Positions 1 through 7,907 of a stretch of DNA of 36,511 nucleotides are shown here, piece by piece. A program made the translations under genes and the position numbers. How positions within the stretch are numbered: the first letter of the stretch is position 1; every line of letters starts with the position of its first letter. The notes beneath the pieces were generated by a model. The model made no database searches, was not told the DNA's origin, and saw only the letters and a list, made by a program, of their open reading frames with translations. This stretch comes from Streptomyces sp. 15-116A (lineage in GTDB: Bacteria; Actinomycetota; Actinomycetes; Streptomycetales; Streptomycetaceae): positions 1-36,511 of the forward strand of contig NZ_JAOCQE010000039.1 of assembly GCF_025290915.1 (NCBI RefSeq), given 5' to 3'.

Positions 1-89
1 TGCTCGGTCCAGGCCGTGCCGTCCCACCAGCGTTCCAGGTGCGGCGCCTTGGGGTCGCGGTACCAGCCGGGCGGAGGCGTCATGCTCAT
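1..89 (-). CDS. DUF2510-domain protein, N-terminal fragment (runs off the window)
   Basis: Only the first 29 codons are in the window; the rest lies to the left. Read on the minus strand from an ATG at 89 (a second ATG follows two codons later at 83), the peptide begins MSMTPPPGWYRDPKAP and continues with a Trp-Trp-Asp-Gly-Thr-x-Trp-Thr pattern. A PPGWYxDP start followed by a WDG-TxWT element is the signature of the short DUF2510 domain, found at the N terminus of many actinobacterial membrane proteins of unknown role. It lies 21 bases after the stop of the dehydrogenase at 111-893, in the same direction, so read-through is possible, but a small inverted repeat sits between them. The domain call is fairly secure; the function of the whole protein cannot be judged. 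Confidence 0.6.
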   Translation of the reverse strand, partial: MSMTPPPGWYRDPKAPHLERWWDGTAWTE

Positions 90-96
90 CCCGGCA

Positions 97-116
97 CTGT
101 AGGACGCGGTCTACAG
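97..116 (-). terminator. Small inverted repeat over the SDR stop codon, possible weak terminator
   Basis: CTGTAG (97-102) and CTACAG (111-116) are perfect complements separated by 8 bases. The right arm contains the TAG stop of the dehydrogenase gene. No T-run follows, so this may be a weak terminator at the end of the glnA4 operon or chance. Confidence 0.25.
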
Positions 117-893
117 CGGTGTGACATAGGCCCCCGAGATTCCGCCGTCGACGAGGAAGTCGGTGGCGTTGACGAAGGAGGAGTCGTCGCTGGCCAGGAA
201 GGCGACGGCGGCGGCGATCTCCTCGGCCTCGGCGAACCGGCCGAGCGGGATGTGTACGAGCCGGCGTGCGGCGCGCTCGGGGTCCTTGGCGAACAGCTCT
301 TGCAGCAGGGGGGTGTTGACCGGTCCGGGGCACAGGGCGTTGACGCGGATGCCTTCGCGGGCGAACTGCACGCCGAGTTCGCGGGACATGGCGAGGACGC
401 CGCCCTTGGACGCGGTGTAGGAGATCTGCGAGGTCGCCGCTCCCATCCGGGCCACGAAGGACGCGGTGTTGATGATGGAGCCCTTGCCCTGCCGCCGCAT
501 GTAGGGGATGGCGGTCTTGCAGCACAGGTAGACGGAGGTGAGGTTGACCTCCTGGACGCGCTTCCATGCCTCGAGGCCGGTCTCGAGGATGGAGTCGTCG
601 TCGGGCGGTGAGATACCGGCGTTGTTGAAGGCGATGTCGACGCTGCCGTAGGTGTCGTACGCCGTCTTGAACAGCGCCTCGACCTGCTCGGGGTCGGTGA
701 CGTCGACGCTCACGTAGATCCCGCCGGTCTCCTCGGCGGCGGCCTTGCCGCGGGCCTCGTCCACGTCGCCGCAGACGACGTGGGCGCCCTCGGAGGCGAG
801 CCGGCGGGCGGCGGCGAGGCCGATGCCGCTGCCGGCTCCGGTGACGACGGCGGTGCGGCCCACGAGCCGGCGGCAGATGTTCTGTTCGGTCAC
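111..893 (-). CDS. Short-chain dehydrogenase/reductase (SDR) of the glnA4 operon
   Basis: A 260-residue NAD(P)-dependent oxidoreductase of the classical SDR family, normal in length. Visible motifs are the cofactor loop TGAGSGIG (residues 18-25), an acidic residue after beta-2 (CGDVD), which favours NAD(H), NNAG near 90-93, and the catalytic set Asn117, Ser145, Tyr159, Lys163 (Tyr-x-x-x-Lys in SYTASKGG). It starts with GTG at 893, and its first bases overlap the stop of the aldehyde dehydrogenase gene in a GTGA junction, so the two are probably translationally coupled. As third gene after the glutamine-synthetase-like enzyme and the aldehyde dehydrogenase, it is a natural candidate to oxidise the alcohol of a gamma-glutamylated amino-alcohol such as gamma-glutamylethanolamide. 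That substrate is inferred from context; the sequence alone shows only the enzyme class. Confidence 0.9.
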   Translation of the reverse strand: MTEQNICRRLVGRTAVVTGAGSGIGLAAARRLASEGAHVVCGDVDEARGKAAAEETGGIYVSVDVTDPEQVEALFKTAYDTYGSVDIAFNNAGISPPDDDSILETGLEAWKRVQEVNLTSVYLCCKTAIPYMRRQGKGSIINTASFVARMGAATSQISYTASKGGVLAMSRELGVQFAREGIRVNALCPGPVNTPLLQELFAKDPERAARRLVHIPLGRFAEAEEIAAAVAFLASDDSSFVNATDFLVDGGISGAYVTPL

Positions 894-2281
894 TGTGCGG
901 GGCCCTCCGTGCTCTCAGTGCTCTCGGTGCTGATGAAGACGTTCTTGGTCTCGGTGAAGGCGGTCAGGGCGTCCGGGCCCAGCTCGCGGCCGATGCCGGA
1001 CTGCTTGAATCCGCCGAAGGGGGTCCAGTAGCGGACGCTGGAGTGGGAGTTGACGGACAGGTTCCCGGCGCGGACCGCTTGCGAGACGCGCAGGGCGCGG
1101 CCGACGTCACGGGTCCAGATGGAGCCGGACAGCCCGTAGTCGGTGGCGTTGGCGAGGCGTACGGCGTCGGCCTCGTCGTCGAAGGGGAGGACGACGGCGA
1201 CGGGGCCGAAGACCTCCTCAACGGCCACGCGCGCGTGCGGGTCGACGCCGGTGAGGACGGTGGGCGGGAACCAGAAGCCGGGGCCCTCGGGGGCCTTGCC
1301 GCGGATGCCGTCGAGGTCGTCGGGGACGTAGGAGCGGACGCGGTCCAGCTGGGTGCGGGAGATCAGCGGGCCCATCTGGGTGGTCTCGTCGGCCGGGTCG
1401 CCGACCAGGACCGACTCGATCGCGGGGGCGAGCAGGTCCAGGAAGCGGTCGTAGGCGGAGCGCTGGACCAGGATGCGGGTGCGGGCGCAGCAGTCCTGGC
1501 CGGCGTTGTCCAGGAAGGACATGGGGGCGGCGGTCGCGGCGGTCTCCAGGTCGGCGTCGGCGAAGACGATGTTGGGGCTCTTGCCGCCGAGTTCGAGGGT
1601 GACGCGCTTGAGCCGTGCCGAGCCCTTCGCCAACACCTGTTTGCCTACCGCCGTTGACCCGGTGAAGACGATCTTCGCGACGCCGGGGTGCTCGACCAGG
1701 GCGTTGCCGGTGACGGGGCCGTGGCCGGGCAGCACCTGGAACAGCCCCTCGGGCAGCCCCGCCTCCAGGGCCAGCTCCGCCAGGCGCAGGGCCGTGAGCG
1801 GGGTCGTCTCGGCGGGCTTGAGGATCACCGCGTTCCCGGCGGCGAGCGCGGGTGCGGTGCCCCAGGCGGCGATGGGCATCGGGAAGTTCCAGGGGGCGAT
1901 GACGCCGACGACGCCGAGGGGTTCGAGGATCGTCACGTTCAGGCCACCCGGGACCGGGATCTGGCGGCCGGTCAGCCGCTCCACTCCCCCGGCCGCGTAG
2001 TCCAGCAGATCGCGGACATTGCCCGCCTCCCAGCGGGCGTTGCCGACCGTGTGACCGGCTTCCTTCACCTCCAACTGGGCGAGTTCCTCGAGGTGTTCGT
2101 CGACGGCGACGGCGAACCGGCGCAGCAGCCGCGCACGGTCGCCCGGCGCGAGCGCCGCCCACGCGGCCTGGGCCCGCGTCGCGCGTACGACCGCCGCGTC
2201 CACGTCGGCGGCGGTGGCCGCCGGAACCGTGGCGACGACCTCTTCGGTGGCCGGATTCAGTACCTGGAGCTGGTCGGACAC
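890..2281 (-). CDS. Aldehyde dehydrogenase (NAD-dependent) of the glnA4 operon
   Basis: A 463-residue aldehyde dehydrogenase that oxidises an aldehyde to a carboxylate with NAD(P). It has PWNFP with the oxyanion-hole Asn132, the cofactor loop GSTAVGK (208-214), the general base Glu230 in LELGGK, and the nucleophile Cys264 in NAGQDCCAR. The length is slightly under the family norm of about 480. The GTG start at 2281 lies 8 bases after the glnA4 stop and fits the usual N terminus (SDQLQVLNPATEEV); the frame stays open far upstream inside glnA4 but that part is a shadow. Its last bases overlap the SDR start. In this operon the likely substrate is a gamma-glutamyl aldehyde, comparable to PuuC acting on gamma-glutamyl-aminobutyraldehyde in the Puu pathway. 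The exact substrate is inferred. Confidence 0.9.
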   Translation of the reverse strand: MSDQLQVLNPATEEVVATVPAATAADVDAAVVRATRAQAAWAALAPGDRARLLRRFAVAVDEHLEELAQLEVKEAGHTVGNARWEAGNVRDLLDYAAGGVERLTGRQIPVPGGLNVTILEPLGVVGVIAPWNFPMPIAAWGTAPALAAGNAVILKPAETTPLTALRLAELALEAGLPEGLFQVLPGHGPVTGNALVEHPGVAKIVFTGSTAVGKQVLAKGSARLKRVTLELGGKSPNIVFADADLETAATAAPMSFLDNAGQDCCARTRILVQRSAYDRFLDLLAPAIESVLVGDPADETTQMGPLISRTQLDRVRSYVPDDLDGIRGKAPEGPGFWFPPTVLTGVDPHARVAVEEVFGPVAVVLPFDDEADAVRLANATDYGLSGSIWTRDVGRALRVSQAVRAGNLSVNSHSSVRYWTPFGGFKQSGIGRELGPDALTAFTETKNVFISTESTESTEGPAQ

Positions 2282-2289
2282 TAAGGGCC

Positions 2290-3651
2290 TCACATGCGTT
2301 CGAAGGAGCGGCGCAGCTCCCAGTCGGTCACCGCGGCGTCGAAGGCGTCCAGCTCGACGCGCGCCATGTTGCGGTAGTGGGCGACGACCTCGTCGCCGAA
2401 GGCGGCCTTGGCGATGGCGCTGTTCTCCCACAGCTCGGCGGCCTCGCGCAGCGTGGTGGGGACGTGTTCGAGGTCGGCGGTGTAGGCGTTGCCGGGGCAC
2501 GGTTCGGGCAGTTCCAGCTTCTGCTCGACGCCGTACAGCCCGGCGGCGACCATGCCGGCCACGGCGAGGTGCGGGTTGACGTCGCCGCCGGGGAGGCGGT
2601 TCTCGAAGCGCAGGGAGCGGCCGTGGCCGACGACGCGCAGCGCGCAGGTGCGGTTGTCGTGGCCCCAGGCGACGGCGGTCGGGGCGAAGGAGCCCGGCTG
2701 GAACCGCTTGTAGGAGTTGATGTTCGGCGCGTAGAGCAGGGAGAACTCGCGCAGCGTGACGAGCTGCCCGGCGAGGAAGTGCCGCATGACGTCGGACATG
2801 CCGCCCTCGGCGTCGCACATCGCGTTGCCGCCGTCGGCGTCCGCGAGGGAGAGGTGGATGTGGCAGGAGTTGCCCTCCCGCTCGTTGTACTTGGCCATGA
2901 AGGTGAGGGACACGCCCTCCTGGGCGGCGATCTCCTTGGCGCCGGTCTTGTAGATGGCGTGCTGGTCGCAGGTGACCAGGGCCTCGTCGTAGCGGAAGGC
3001 GATCTCGTGCTGGCCGGGGTTGCACTCGCCCTTGGCGGACTCGACGGTGAGGCCGGCGCCGGCCATCTCGTTGCGGATGCGGCGCAGCAGCGGCTCGATG
3101 CGTCCGGTGCCGAGGACGGAGTAGTCGACGTTGTACTGGTTGGCCGGGGTGAGGCCGCGGTAGCCGGCGTCCCAGGCCTGTTCGTAGGTGTCCTTGAAGA
3201 CGATGAACTCCAGCTCCGTGCCGACCTGGGCGGTCAGGCCGAGGTCGGCGAGGCGTTCCAGCTGGCGGCGCAGGATCTGGCGGGGGGCGGCGACAACCGG
3301 GGAGCCGTCGGCCCAGGCGAGGTCGGCGATCACCATGGCGGTGCCCTCGTTCCAGGGCACGCGGCGCAGGGTGGCGAGGTCGGGGTGCATGGCGAAGTCG
3401 CCGTAGCCGGTGTTCCAGGACGACATCGCGTAGCCGTCGACGGTGTTCATGTCGGCGTCGACGGCGAGCAGGTAGTTGCAGCCCTCGGTGCCGTGCCGGA
3501 GGACCTCGTCCAGGAAGAAGCGCGCGGCGAACCGCTTGCCCTGCAGTCGCCCTTGCATATCGGGAAAGGCCAGGACGACAGTGTCGATCTCACCGCCCGC
3601 GACGAGGGCGTGCAGCTCCTCGACGCCGAGTGGTGGTGTGCGGTCTGCCAC
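2290..3651 (-). CDS. glnA4: Glutamine-synthetase-like gamma-glutamylamide synthetase (GlnA4 type)
   Basis: A 453-residue member of the glutamine synthetase superfamily. These enzymes join the glutamate side chain to an amine at the cost of ATP. Metal and substrate residues are recognisable: Glu146/Glu148 (TELEF), Glu209 and Glu216 (GECNPGQHEI), His264/His266 (CHIHL), Arg334 (NRTCALR) and Glu350/Arg352 (FENRLPGGDVNP). The adenylylation-site tyrosine loop of true GlnA (KPLYDLPPE) is absent, so this is a catabolic paralogue, not the assimilatory enzyme. The GTG start at 3651 has a GAGGAGG ribosome site 7 bases upstream; the open frame beyond it is not coding. It heads an operon with the aldehyde dehydrogenase and SDR and is divergent from a FadR-type regulator. 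The S. coelicolor counterpart (SCO1613), as I recall, makes gamma-glutamylethanolamide in ethanolamine use. That specificity is by synteny, not proven here. Confidence 0.87.
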   Translation of the reverse strand: MADRTPPLGVEELHALVAGGEIDTVVLAFPDMQGRLQGKRFAARFFLDEVLRHGTEGCNYLLAVDADMNTVDGYAMSSWNTGYGDFAMHPDLATLRRVPWNEGTAMVIADLAWADGSPVVAAPRQILRRQLERLADLGLTAQVGTELEFIVFKDTYEQAWDAGYRGLTPANQYNVDYSVLGTGRIEPLLRRIRNEMAGAGLTVESAKGECNPGQHEIAFRYDEALVTCDQHAIYKTGAKEIAAQEGVSLTFMAKYNEREGNSCHIHLSLADADGGNAMCDAEGGMSDVMRHFLAGQLVTLREFSLLYAPNINSYKRFQPGSFAPTAVAWGHDNRTCALRVVGHGRSLRFENRLPGGDVNPHLAVAGMVAAGLYGVEQKLELPEPCPGNAYTADLEHVPTTLREAAELWENSAIAKAAFGDEVVAHYRNMARVELDAFDAAVTDWELRRSFERM

Positions 3652-3765
3652 GGGAGGGCCTCCTCGGGCTGCTACGAGCTGTTCGAGCCGCTCCGGTCGT
3701 CCTCGACCGGCCGGGAGCCATAAGGTATTGCCGAGAACCATTGCTTGGGAAGGGGGCACGGCCAG
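3652..3765. promoter_or_regulatory. Divergent promoter region between glnA4 and its regulator
   Basis: These 114 bases separate two genes read away from each other and must hold both start signals. The ribosome site of glnA4 (GAGGAGG on the minus strand) and of the regulator (AAGGGGG at 3750-3756) sit at its edges. A stretch at 3722-3744 reads AAGGTATTGCCGAGAACC then ATTGC. It resembles, in the AAGGT and CCATTGC parts, a stretch at 4589-4612 before the permease gene, so it may carry the regulator's operator. No convincing -35/-10 pair stands out. Confidence 0.4.
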
Positions 3766-4500
3766 ATGACCGGGGAAGTCGCCGAGGGACTCGGGGACCG
3801 GCTCGCGCCGGTGCTGCGGCCGGTGCGCGCGGGCAACGGCTTCGAGGAGGCGCTGGAGCAGATCCTCCAGGTGGTGCGCCTGGGCCTGGTGCCGGGCGGG
3901 GAGCGGCTGCCGGCCGAGCGGGACCTCGCGGACCGGCTGGGCATCAGCCGGGTGACGCTGCGCGAGGTGCTGCGGGTGCTCCAGGACCAGGGGCTGGTGG
4001 AGTCCCGGCGCGGCCGGTACGGCGGCACGTTCGTGCTGCCCCGGCCCACCGACACCGGCGAGGACGAGCTGCGGCGGCGGATCGCCGAGGTGGACATCGA
4101 GGACGTGCTGCGCTTCCGGGAGGTGCTGGAGGTGGGCGCGGCGGGCCTGTGCGCGGCGCACGGCCTGACCGAGGAACAGGCGGCCCGGCTGCGCGAGGCG
4201 CTGGCCGGCACCCAGGACGCCCCGCTGGCCGACTACCGGCGCCTGGACACGCTGTTCCACCTCACGCTCGCGGAACTGTGCGGCTCGCCGACGCTGACCG
4301 CCCAGTACGCGGCGGTACGGGCGACGGTGAACGACCTGCTGGACTGCATCCCGCTGCTGGTGCGCAACCTGGAGCACTCCCAGCGGCAGCACACGGCGCT
4401 GGTCGAGGCGGTCCTGGAGGGCGACGCGGAGGCGGCGCGCGAGGTGATGCGGGAGCACTGCGAGGGCACGGCGGCGCTGCTGCGGGGCTTTCTGGCGTGA
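3766..4500 (+). CDS. FadR/GntR-family transcriptional regulator (FCD type)
   Basis: A 244-residue regulator with an N-terminal GntR winged helix-turn-helix (about residues 25-95, containing LPAERDLADRLGISRVTLREVLRVL and the wing ESRRGRYGG) and a C-terminal FCD ligand-binding domain (about 110-235). The FCD part has the expected Asp-x-x-x-His (DTLFH) and a later His-rich helix, which bind metal or a carboxylated effector in this family. The start chosen is ATG 3766, 9 bases after a strong AAGGGGG; an upstream TTG at 3745 is less likely. It lies between the divergent glnA4 operon and the co-directional permease and hydrolase genes, and so is the natural local regulator of all of them. The S. 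coelicolor counterpart (SCO1614) has, as I recall, been described as EpuRII, a repressor of glnA4. Effector unknown from sequence. Confidence 0.88.
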   Translation: MTGEVAEGLGDRLAPVLRPVRAGNGFEEALEQILQVVRLGLVPGGERLPAERDLADRLGISRVTLREVLRVLQDQGLVESRRGRYGGTFVLPRPTDTGEDELRRRIAEVDIEDVLRFREVLEVGAAGLCAAHGLTEEQAARLREALAGTQDAPLADYRRLDTLFHLTLAELCGSPTLTAQYAAVRATVNDLLDCIPLLVRNLEHSQRQHTALVEAVLEGDAEAAREVMREHCEGTAALLRGFLA

Positions 4501-4595
4501 CACCGGCCGCCGGCGGGCAGGGTTTACCGCGGCCTTAACGCATGGGTCTTGCCTTTCGGCCACTCACCCCACCAAGGTATGGGCCCACAAAGGTC

Positions 4596-4608
4596 TGGAA
4601 CCGTTCCA
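4596..4608. promoter_or_regulatory. Palindrome TGGAACCGTTCCA before the permease gene, possible operator
   Basis: A perfect 6-1-6 inverted repeat lies 41 bases before the permease start, in the 149-base gap after the FadR-type regulator gene. GntR/FadR-family proteins bind short palindromes of this sort, so it is a candidate site for the neighbouring regulator. A GGGCCC palindrome (4581-4586) and two AAGGT stretches (4574 and 4590) sit just upstream. Binding is inference. Confidence 0.35.
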
Positions 4609-4649
4609 TTGCCGTAGCCATCTCCACGCGCCCCCTGGGGAGTAGCCCC

Positions 4650-6104
4650 GTGAGCCTTCCGTCCACCTCTCGCGAATTCAGTGATTCCACACCCGAACCG
4701 GACGACTATCTGGAGCGCAGAAAACTGCGCCGCGGCAGCGCCGGCTGGCTGCTGCTGACCGGTCTCGGCGTCGCCTACGTCGTCTCCGGCGACTACTCGG
4801 GCTGGAACTTCGGCCTGGCCGAGGGCGGCTTCGGCGGCCTGGCGATCGCCATGGTCCTCATGGGCGCCATGTACACCTGCATGGTCTTCGCCCTCGCCGA
4901 ACTGTCCTCGATCCTGCCCACCGCGGGCGGCGGCTACGGCTTCGCCCGCCGCGCGCTCGGCCCGTGGGGCGGCTTCCTCACCGGCACGGCCATCCTCATC
5001 GAGTACGTCCTCGCGCCCGCCGCGATCGCCATCTTCATCGGCGACTACGTCGAGTCGCTCGGCCTGTTCGGCCTGGAGTCGGGCTGGCCGGTCTACCTCG
5101 CCTGCTTCGTGATCTTCCTCGGCATCCATCTGTGGGGCGTCGGAGAGGCGCTGCGCTTCAGCTTCGTCGTCACCGGCATCGCGGTGGCCGCGCTGATCGT
5201 GTTCGCCCTGGGCGCGCTGCCCGAGTTCGACGCGTCCTCGCTCGACGACATCCCGGTGGACTCCTCGGCGTTCGGCGCGAGTTCGTGGCTGCCGATGGGG
5301 CTGCTGGGCATCTGGGCGGCGTTCCCGTTCGGCATGTGGTTCTTCCTGGGCGTGGAGGGCGTACCGCTGGCGGCGGAGGAGACGAAGGAGCCGGCGCGTA
5401 CGCTGCCGCGGGCGATCCGCTGGTCGATGGGCATCCTGGTGGTGCTGGCCGTGGTGACCTTCGTCGCGGCGGCGGGCGCACGCGGCTCGGCGGCGATCCA
5501 GGACGCCGGCAACCCGCTGGTGGAGGCGCTCCAGCCGGACGGCGAGGCGACCACGCTGAGCCGGATCGTCAACTACGCGGGCCTCGCGGGCCTGGTCGCG
5601 TCGTTCTTCTCGCTCATCTACGCCGGTTCGCGCCAGCTGTTCGCGCTCTCCCGCGCGGGCTATCTGCCGAGGTTCCTGTCCCTCACCAGCAGCCGCAAGG
5701 CGCCCTACCTCGGCCTGCTGGTGCCCGGCGCGATCGGCTTCGCGCTGGCGGCCGGCACGGGCAACGGGGCGCGCATGCTGAACGTCGCGGTCTTCGGCGC
5801 GACCATCTCGTACGCGCTGATGTCGCTGTCCCACATCGTGCTGCGCCGCCGCGAGCCGGAGCTGCCGCGGCCGTACCGGACGCCGGGCGGCGTGTGGACC
5901 TCGTCGGTGGCGCTGGTCCTGGCCTGTGCGGCGCTGGTGGCGACGTTCCTGGTGGACGTGACGGCGGCGTTCATCGCGCTGGCCGTGTATCTGGTGGCCC
6001 TCGCGTACTTCGGCCTGTACAGCAGGAAGCACCTGGTGGCGAAGGCGCCGGAGGAGGAGTTCGCGGCGCTGGCCGCGGCCGAGGCAGAGTTGTCACGGGA
6101 CTGA
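4650..6104 (+). CDS. APC-superfamily amino acid/amine permease, ethanolamine-permease type
   Basis: A 484-residue inner-membrane permease of the amino acid-polyamine-organocation superfamily, with about twelve hydrophobic segments. The first carries the substrate-binding loop region GVAYVVSGDYSGWNFGLAEGG, typical of EutP/Eat-like ethanolamine permeases; a charged C-terminal tail ends in AEAELSRD. The start chosen is GTG 4650, 7 bases after GGGGAG. An ATG at 4542 would add 36 residues with no ribosome site and an atypical composition. It is followed after 25 bases by the gamma-glutamyl hydrolase gene and sits beside the glnA4 operon, so it probably imports the amine that GlnA4 glutamylates. 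The family is secure; ethanolamine as substrate rests on sequence resemblance and context. Confidence 0.85.
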   Translation: MSLPSTSREFSDSTPEPDDYLERRKLRRGSAGWLLLTGLGVAYVVSGDYSGWNFGLAEGGFGGLAIAMVLMGAMYTCMVFALAELSSILPTAGGGYGFARRALGPWGGFLTGTAILIEYVLAPAAIAIFIGDYVESLGLFGLESGWPVYLACFVIFLGIHLWGVGEALRFSFVVTGIAVAALIVFALGALPEFDASSLDDIPVDSSAFGASSWLPMGLLGIWAAFPFGMWFFLGVEGVPLAAEETKEPARTLPRAIRWSMGILVVLAVVTFVAAAGARGSAAIQDAGNPLVEALQPDGEATTLSRIVNYAGLAGLVASFFSLIYAGSRQLFALSRAGYLPRFLSLTSSRKAPYLGLLVPGAIGFALAAGTGNGARMLNVAVFGATISYALMSLSHIVLRRREPELPRPYRTPGGVWTSSVALVLACAALVATFLVDVTAAFIALAVYLVALAYFGLYSRKHLVAKAPEEEFAALAAAEAELSRD

Positions 6105-6129
6105 ACGAGAGGCGAGGAGGAGTCCGAGC

Positions 6130-6819
6130 ATGGTGGCCAGGCCGCTGATCGGCATCAGCACCTACGCGGAGTCCGGGGTGCGCTGGGGCGTGTGGCAGCT
6201 GGACGCCGCGCTGCTGCCCGCCGGATATCCACGGCTGGTGCAGCGGGCGGGCGGACTGGCCGCGATGCTCCCGCCGGACTCGCCGGAACTGGCGGCGGAG
6301 ACGGTGGCCCGCCTGGACGGCCTGGTGATCGCGGGCGGCCCCGATGTGGAACCCGTCCACTACGGGGCCGAACCCGAGCCGCGCACCGGCCCGCCCGCGC
6401 GGGCGCGGGACGCGTGGGAGCTGGCGCTGATCCGGGCGGCCCTGGACCGGGGCATCCCGCTGCTGGGCGTCTGCCGGGGCATGCAGCTGCTGAACGTCGC
6501 CCTGGGCGGCACCCTCGTCCAGCACATCGACGGTCACGCCGAGACCCCGGGCGTCTTCGGCCGTCACCCGGTCAAGCCGGTACCGGGCACGCGGTACGCC
6601 TCGATCGTCCCGGAGGAGACGGAGGTCCCCACCTACCACCACCAGTCGGTCGACCGCCTCGGCACGAACCTGCTCCCGTCGGCCCACGCGGAGGACGGCA
6701 CGGTGGAGGCCGTCGAACTGCCGTCGGGCCCCTGGGTCCTGGGCGTCCAGTGGCACCCGGAGATGGGCGAGGACCTCAGGGTTGTGCAGTCCCTGGTCGC
6801 TGCGGCGACAGCCGCCTGA
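6130..6819 (+). CDS. Gamma-glutamyl-amide hydrolase, PuuD-like class I amidotransferase (peptidase C26)
   Basis: A 229-residue cytosolic hydrolase of the class I glutamine-amidotransferase fold. The nucleophile elbow GVCRGMQ places the catalytic cysteine at 115, and VQWHPE supplies His209 and Glu211. GGPDVEP near 69-75 and TYHHQSVD near 168-175 are typical of PuuD, which cleaves gamma-glutamyl-GABA to glutamate and GABA. The ATG at 6130 follows an AGGAGGAG ribosome site. The gene is directly downstream of the permease in one transcription unit. In this locus it probably removes the glutamyl group at the end of the route, for example from gamma-glutamylglycine if ethanolamine is the starting amine. 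The bond cleaved is secure by family; the exact substrate is inferred. Confidence 0.88.
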   Translation: MVARPLIGISTYAESGVRWGVWQLDAALLPAGYPRLVQRAGGLAAMLPPDSPELAAETVARLDGLVIAGGPDVEPVHYGAEPEPRTGPPARARDAWELALIRAALDRGIPLLGVCRGMQLLNVALGGTLVQHIDGHAETPGVFGRHPVKPVPGTRYASIVPEETEVPTYHHQSVDRLGTNLLPSAHAEDGTVEAVELPSGPWVLGVQWHPEMGEDLRVVQSLVAAATAA

Positions 6820-6957
6820 GCAGTACCTCCCGACACCCCGGCCGCACGCTCACACCACCGCCCATTCTTTTCCGCCGCAACGGCGCTCGGCCCCCACGGC
6901 GCATCCCGGCGGTGCCGAACCCACCCGAGCCCCCGCCCATTCCATCCGGCCGCCCCC

Positions 6958-7893
6958 TCACCCCCGTGTCAGCGACAGCAGATCCCGCGCCGGCCCCGTC
7001 GGCCGATGCCCCGTCGGCCACACCGCCCGCAGGTCACGGGCAAGAGCGATCCCCTGCACCGGAATCCGTACCAGCCGGCGCATCGCCAGCTCCTCCCCCA
7101 CGGCCAGCTCACTCAGCACCGCAGGCCCCGCACCCCCCACCGCCGCCGCCTTGACCGCCGTGGTCGACGACAACTCGATCAACGGCCGCGCCAGCCCGCC
7201 CAGCGCGGCGTCCAGCACCTGTCGCGTCCCGGACCCCTTCTCCCGCAGAATCAGCGGCGTCGACGCCAGCTCCTCCCCGGCCAGCGGCCGCCTGCGGCGC
7301 GCCCAGGGATGCCCGGGAGCGGCCACCACGATCAGCCGGTCGTGCGCGATCACCGCCGAGTCCAGCCCCGAGGGCACGGTCAGCCCCTCCACGAACCCCA
7401 GATCGGCCTCCCCCGACATCAGCCGCTCCGCCACGGCCGCCGAGTTCCCCGCGAGCAGTGACACCGCCGTGTCCGGCCGCTGCGCGCGCAGCGCCAGCAG
7501 CCAGCCGGGCAGCAGATACTCGGCGATGGTCATGCTCGCCGCGACCGTCAGCCGGGAGTCCCGCCGGTCCCGCAGCGCCTGCGCGCCCGCGTCGAACGCC
7601 TCGGCCGCCTCCACGATCCGCCGCGCCCAGTCGGTCACCAGCGCCCCGGCGTCGGTCAGCCGGGATCCGCGCGGCGAGCGGTCGACCAGCGCCACCCCCA
7701 GCTGCCGCTCCATCGACCGGATACGGCTGCTGGCCGCGGGCTGGGTGATGCCCAGCTCCCGCGCCGCACTGCCGAGGCTCCCGAGCCGCGCCACCGCGAG
7801 CAGCAGTTCCAGCGCGCCGAGATCCGGCACGCGATGGGCGAGGGACCCGGTGGTCAGGGCCCGGTGGACAGGGTGATCGTCCGTGTTGCTCAT
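6958..7893 (-). CDS. LysR-family transcriptional regulator
   Basis: A 311-residue LysR-type regulator. The winged helix-turn-helix occupies about residues 27-85 (LELLLAVARLGSLGSAARELGITQPAASSRIRSMERQLG), followed by a linker helix and a two-lobed periplasmic-binding-protein-like effector domain (about 110-305). It is divergent from the TDT-family transporter gene at 7958 and separated from it by 64 bases containing two inverted repeats. One overlaps this gene's own start codon and fits the LysR T-N11-A pattern. This is the standard layout for a LysR protein controlling the neighbour and itself. The effector cannot be read from sequence; TDT transporters carry small acids, tellurite or sulfite. 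The gene ends convergently with the PuuD-like gene across a 138-base gap in which I see no further feature. Confidence 0.9.
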   Translation of the reverse strand: MSNTDDHPVHRALTTGSLAHRVPDLGALELLLAVARLGSLGSAARELGITQPAASSRIRSMERQLGVALVDRSPRGSRLTDAGALVTDWARRIVEAAEAFDAGAQALRDRRDSRLTVAASMTIAEYLLPGWLLALRAQRPDTAVSLLAGNSAAVAERLMSGEADLGFVEGLTVPSGLDSAVIAHDRLIVVAAPGHPWARRRRPLAGEELASTPLILREKGSGTRQVLDAALGGLARPLIELSSTTAVKAAAVGGAGPAVLSELAVGEELAMRRLVRIPVQGIALARDLRAVWPTGHRPTGPARDLLSLTRG

Positions 7894-7907
7894 AAGCCCA
7901 GCTTATG
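7891..7907. promoter_or_regulatory. 17-base palindrome at the LysR start codon, probable LysR operator
   Basis: CATAAGCCCAGCTTATG is a perfect palindrome with a one-base centre, and its inner part fits the T-N11-A consensus of LysR-family operators. It overlaps the ATG of the LysR gene, suiting negative autoregulation. Confidence 0.6.

Noticed and set aside
2377..3723. Long open frame on the plus strand across glnA4
   Set aside because: It is antisense to the motif-rich glnA4 and is rich in Gly/Ala/Val/Asp without any recognisable domain; such frames are common opposite GC-rich genes.
4542..4649. Upstream extension of the permease to ATG 4542
   Set aside because: No ribosome site, and the added residues are unlike permease N termini; it would also cover the palindrome at 4596-4608. 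GTG 4650 has a good site.
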